64,000 nucleotides of DNA from the NCBI GenBank assembly GCA_002354335.1, contig DELI01000023.1:124001-188000 (forward strand). Direction: 5' to 3'. Source of the DNA: Sphingobacterium sp. UBA2700. GTDB taxonomy: Bacteria; Bacteroidota; Bacteroidia; Sphingobacteriales; Sphingobacteriaceae. The translations under genes were made by a program, and so were the position numbers. Shown here piece by piece: positions 61,820 through 64,000 of this stretch; positions within the stretch are counted from its first letter, which is position 1, and every line of letters begins with the position of its first letter. The notes below the pieces were generated by a model, which saw only the letters and a program-made list of their open reading frames with translations, was not told where the DNA came from and searched no databases.

Positions 61820-61850
61820 AAAGCCTTTAGTGAAAACTAAAGGCTTTTTA
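61820..61850. terminator. Bidirectional terminator of the small-protein and cutC genes
   Basis: AAAGCCTTTAGT (61820-61831) pairs with ACTAAAGGCTTT (61836-61847) around a GAAA loop and is followed by TTTA. The cutC stop codon (61837-61839) lies inside its descending arm. Confidence 0.9.
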
Positions 61851-62583
61851 TTTGTTCTATAAGTTCAGAGACTCTCTTAGAAGAGCTGCTGATGACAGCT
61901 TCGTCCATCCCGGCTACATTCCTTTGATTATAGACCATTTTAGAAGCTTCCACGACCTTCGCAGATGAATGTACACTCGTTACACCCGTGTATTCGATTA
62001 TTGCTCTCACGTTGCTCTCATCGATTCCTGCACCAGGCATAATTTCGATCCGACCGTCGGCTTGATCAGCTAAAGATTTTATAAGCTCTCTACCTTCCCA
62101 TGCCGAATTTTGTAATCCGGAAGTTAAGAGTCGATCACAACCCAACTCGATAATATCTTCTAGGCTTTTTAGCGGCTCTGCACATCGATCAAATGCGCGA
62201 TGGAAAACGACACACATCGGCTTTGCTAAATCGACGAGCTCTTGCATGCGAACCTTATCTACCCCTCCGTCCTGTTTCAATATACCGATCACGACACCAT
62301 CGCAACCGACCTCTTTACAATAAAGAATGTCTTCCTTCATTTCCGAGAATTCCTCTTCCGAGTAAAGGAAGTCGCCTCCGCGTGGTCTGATTAATACATG
62401 GACGCCAATCTCTAATGCTTCGCGTACGAGCTTTATTTGTCCGTACGAGGGAGTTGTCCCACCGTTCTCCAGATTTTGACACAATTCAACACGGCTAGCT
62501 CCTCCCCGCTGCGCTTCTTTTGCTGAGAATAACGAATTCGCACAAATTTCTAGGTGAATGCCGTTAATACTTTTTTCTATCAT
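61837..62583 (-). CDS. cutC: CutC-family protein
   Basis: This 248-residue TIM-barrel protein is recognised by LEICANSLFSAKEAQRGGASRVELCQNLENGGTTPSYG, VHVLIRPRGGDFLYSEEE, CDGVVIGILKQDGGVD, VFHRAFDRC and IEIMPGAGIDESNVRAI. CutC was named for copper homeostasis; the true activity is uncertain. No metal-binding Cys-rich region is obvious. Its stop codon is within a shared terminator hairpin. Confidence 0.94.
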   Translation of the reverse strand: MIEKSINGIHLEICANSLFSAKEAQRGGASRVELCQNLENGGTTPSYGQIKLVREALEIGVHVLIRPRGGDFLYSEEEFSEMKEDILYCKEVGCDGVVIGILKQDGGVDKVRMQELVDLAKPMCVVFHRAFDRCAEPLKSLEDIIELGCDRLLTSGLQNSAWEGRELIKSLADQADGRIEIMPGAGIDESNVRAIIEYTGVTSVHSSAKVVEASKMVYNQRNVAGMDEAVISSSSKRVSELIEQIKSL

Positions 62584-62713
62584 ATTGTCAAATATATTTC
62601 TTTTACGATGAATATGTATTAAATTAGTATAATAATCACAAAACCAATCATCTACCGAAAACCAATCGGCTAATTATTTGTTAAAACACTTACGAGCATC
62701 AAAAAATAATGTT

Positions 62714-63121
62714 ATGCCACTTATTTCACAACACAAGGAAGTGCAACTCCACCTCTCCCACATGTATGATTCTCTGCAGGACAGTGTCGAGAAAATGAAA
62801 GAAGAGCTACAAACACGTCGTAATCAATACGAGCAAGCTTGTCATAAACACATTGAGTCTGGCTTCCAATTTGAAAATCTTTGGTTAAATGCTGACCGCA
62901 ATTATCAGCGTAAATTCCGAGAATTTGAAACCCATTGTGTCCTCTTGGATATCCTGAGCGATTATCGGGATGAAGAAGGAAACTTTATTCATATTTCAGA
63001 AATTACATTGACCTTAGAATCGCTTCTTCATTCTTTTGAACAGCAAGAAGCTTATGAGGTATGCGCTATTATTAAGAAATGGCAAGCGCATATGCTTTCG
63101 AAGTATCACACAACTATCTAA
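62714..63121 (+). CDS. Small helical protein of unknown function
   Basis: This 135-residue protein starts at the ATG of MPLISQHKEV; upstream in-frame codons to 62678 offer only a TTG. It is mostly helical, with heptad-like patterns in SHMYDSLQDSVEKMKEELQTRRNQYEQACHKHIESG and a C-terminal helix TLESLLHSFEQQEAYEVCAIIKKWQ. It has no signal peptide or membrane segment. I do not recognise its family. Confidence 0.65.
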   Translation: MPLISQHKEVQLHLSHMYDSLQDSVEKMKEELQTRRNQYEQACHKHIESGFQFENLWLNADRNYQRKFREFETHCVLLDILSDYRDEEGNFIHISEITLTLESLLHSFEQQEAYEVCAIIKKWQAHMLSKYHTTI

Positions 63122-63262
63122 GGAATAACGAATCTACCTAAACCATCAACTATTCATTTGCTGAGTGGCTTAGCTAGTTTATTGTCAATAAACAGCCTGT
63201 TTCCGGATAAAATATCCTCGAACTCATCTCATATGTCAAGATATGATCAGCAAACTTCTTTT

Positions 63263-63300
63263 TTAAAATTAAGCCGGCCATCTTGCCGGCTTTAATTTTA
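63263..63300. terminator. Bidirectional terminator before the phosphodiesterase gene end
   Basis: AAGCCGGC (63271-63278) pairs with GCCGGCTT (63285-63292), extended by AT pairs with one bulge. The minus-strand run is TTTTAAAAAAG and the plus-strand run TTTAATTTTA. The stop of the minus-strand gene lies at its outer edge. Confidence 0.8.
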
Positions 63301-64000
63301 TTTTAGTTTGATCCAACTTGCATTGTTCTTTACCCAATTGGATACTTCAATAGGCACATCGGTGCATAAATAATCAGATCCCAGCGATAATCCTAGCAGG
63401 AAATCATCCACCGAACGCCCCGGCCACAAGCTTACGGTCATACCTTGCTTTTTAGCATCTTTCACCATAGTGCGCGTAGTCTGTGAAATATTAGCAGCAA
63501 TACGCTTGATTCCAAGCTCTTTCGTTTCGTCGATTAATGCCTGTGTTAAAGCCTCGCCTTTGATAAACATGAGGTCTGCATCCGGATATTTAGCTTTTAA
63601 ATAGCGCAAAGGGCGCTTATCGAAGGACGTAAGAAGATAATCTGAATTTTGCGGGCGATTCGAATAGACCTTGTTGTAGAGCATGTCGCAATATTCATGA
63701 AGCTTTGCCTCATCATACAAAGGTTTGTTGGTTTTCATTTCAAATTCAATGTAAACTCCAGGTTTATCCTTAAAGTACGCAACAACTTCGTCTAAGGTTG
63801 GTATTTCATTCCCTTTTAACGTTTTAAGCTTCTTTATTTCCGATAAGGTCAGATCTTCGATTGCTCCTTCCTTTCCGACGATTCGTTTTAGATTATCGTC
63901 ATGAAAAATAACGAGCTGTCCGTCTTTGGTGATACGAACATCGGTTTCATAGCCACGCATGCCTTGCTCATAAGTTGTTTTAAATGCCGACAAAGTATTT
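63298..64000 (-). CDS. Glycerophosphodiester phosphodiesterase (5' partial)
   Basis: This is the C-terminal part of a GDPD-family enzyme; the frame is open to the right edge, where it reads NTLSAFKTTYEQG, and the true start lies outside. The catalytic His-Asp pair is in VIFHDDNLKRI, and Glu-x-Asp of the first strand in YETDVRITKDGQL. Later segments are VYIEFEMKTNK, YLLTSFDKRPLRYLK and YLCTDVPIEV. It releases glycerol 3-phosphate from glycerophosphodiesters. Whether it is secreted cannot be judged. Together with the pst operon and PHP protein it may scavenge phosphate, though it lies far from them. Confidence 0.92.
   Translation of the reverse strand, partial: NTLSAFKTTYEQGMRGYETDVRITKDGQLVIFHDDNLKRIVGKEGAIEDLTLSEIKKLKTLKGNEIPTLDEVVAYFKDKPGVYIEFEMKTNKPLYDEAKLHEYCDMLYNKVYSNRPQNSDYLLTSFDKRPLRYLKAKYPDADLMFIKGEALTQALIDETKELGIKRIAANISQTTRTMVKDAKKQGMTVSLWPGRSVDDFLLGLSLGSDYLCTDVPIEVSNWVKNNASWIKLK

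Overview
The window looks like chromosomal DNA from a Bacteroidota member, most likely Sphingobacteriaceae and perhaps Sphingobacterium. The evidence is a SusC/SusD pair behind an ECF sigma factor and FecR anti-sigma factor, recurrent TAnnTTTG promoter boxes of the Bacteroidota type, few Shine-Dalgarno sequences, TamB with a lipoprotein TamA-like partner, and a str operon (rpsL-rpsG-fusA-rpsJ) without tuf. No phage, insertion sequence, CRISPR array or plasmid function was seen. Both ends cut through a gene: a Gfo/Idh/MocA oxidoreductase on the left and a glycerophosphodiester phosphodiesterase on the right.

Region 1 (1-15.6 kb) is a polysaccharide-utilisation-like locus. After the oxidoreductase come an ECF sigma factor, its FecR, a SusC with an N-terminal signalling (STN) domain, SusD, a secreted FAD-dependent oxidoreductase, a DUF4886/SGNH protein and a large secreted beta-propeller. 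A cysteine-type sulfatase faces this operon. No recognisable glycoside hydrolase or polysaccharide lyase is present. Region 2 (15.6-27.2 kb) carries a WG-repeat protein, a TPR histidine kinase with a LuxR-type regulator, a CsbD protein beside a large HPII-type catalase, a LolD/YbbA-like ABC exporter pair, a TesA-like esterase and a small lipoprotein.

Region 3 (27.3-33.8 kb) concerns anion uptake: a SulP transporter, a pstS-C-A-B operon whose genes each overlap by exactly 11 nt, and a secreted PHP-family phosphoesterase. Three tandem 11-bp repeats with the spacing of Pho boxes abut pstS. Region 4 (33.9-38.6 kb) is a sulfur island: a TlpA-like thioredoxin, a cysteine-bearing Crp/Fnr regulator, a persulfide dioxygenase-like MBL protein with two rhodanese domains, a split YeeE/YedE transporter and a TauE/SafE exporter. 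Its two intergenic regions hold three copies of a GTWAC-N4-GTWAC motif, a candidate operator for the regulator. Region 5 (38.7-51.5 kb) has a DUF4342 protein, a repeat-rich intergenic island, a Dabb protein, tamB-tamL, malate dehydrogenase, a retropepsin-like protein, an MFS exporter and a transaldolase-like aldolase.

Region 6 (51.5-64 kb) has a Fur-family regulator, RNase R, a lipoprotein with a metzincin-like motif and a discoidin domain, the str operon ending at rpsJ with a strong terminator, a PorT-like barrel, tRNA-Cys(GCA) with a 59-residue basic protein gene directly behind it, CutC, an unknown small protein and the phosphodiesterase.

The most unusual structures are non-coding. Two 99-bp elements, one between the sigma and fecR genes and one about 38 kb away, are each built of nine 11-nt units in unbroken phase, C-rich units first and G-rich units after. 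A separate interspersed 35-nt repeat occurs twice inside a long inverted repeat at 39.15-39.42 kb and again, diverged and inverted, at 60.44 kb.
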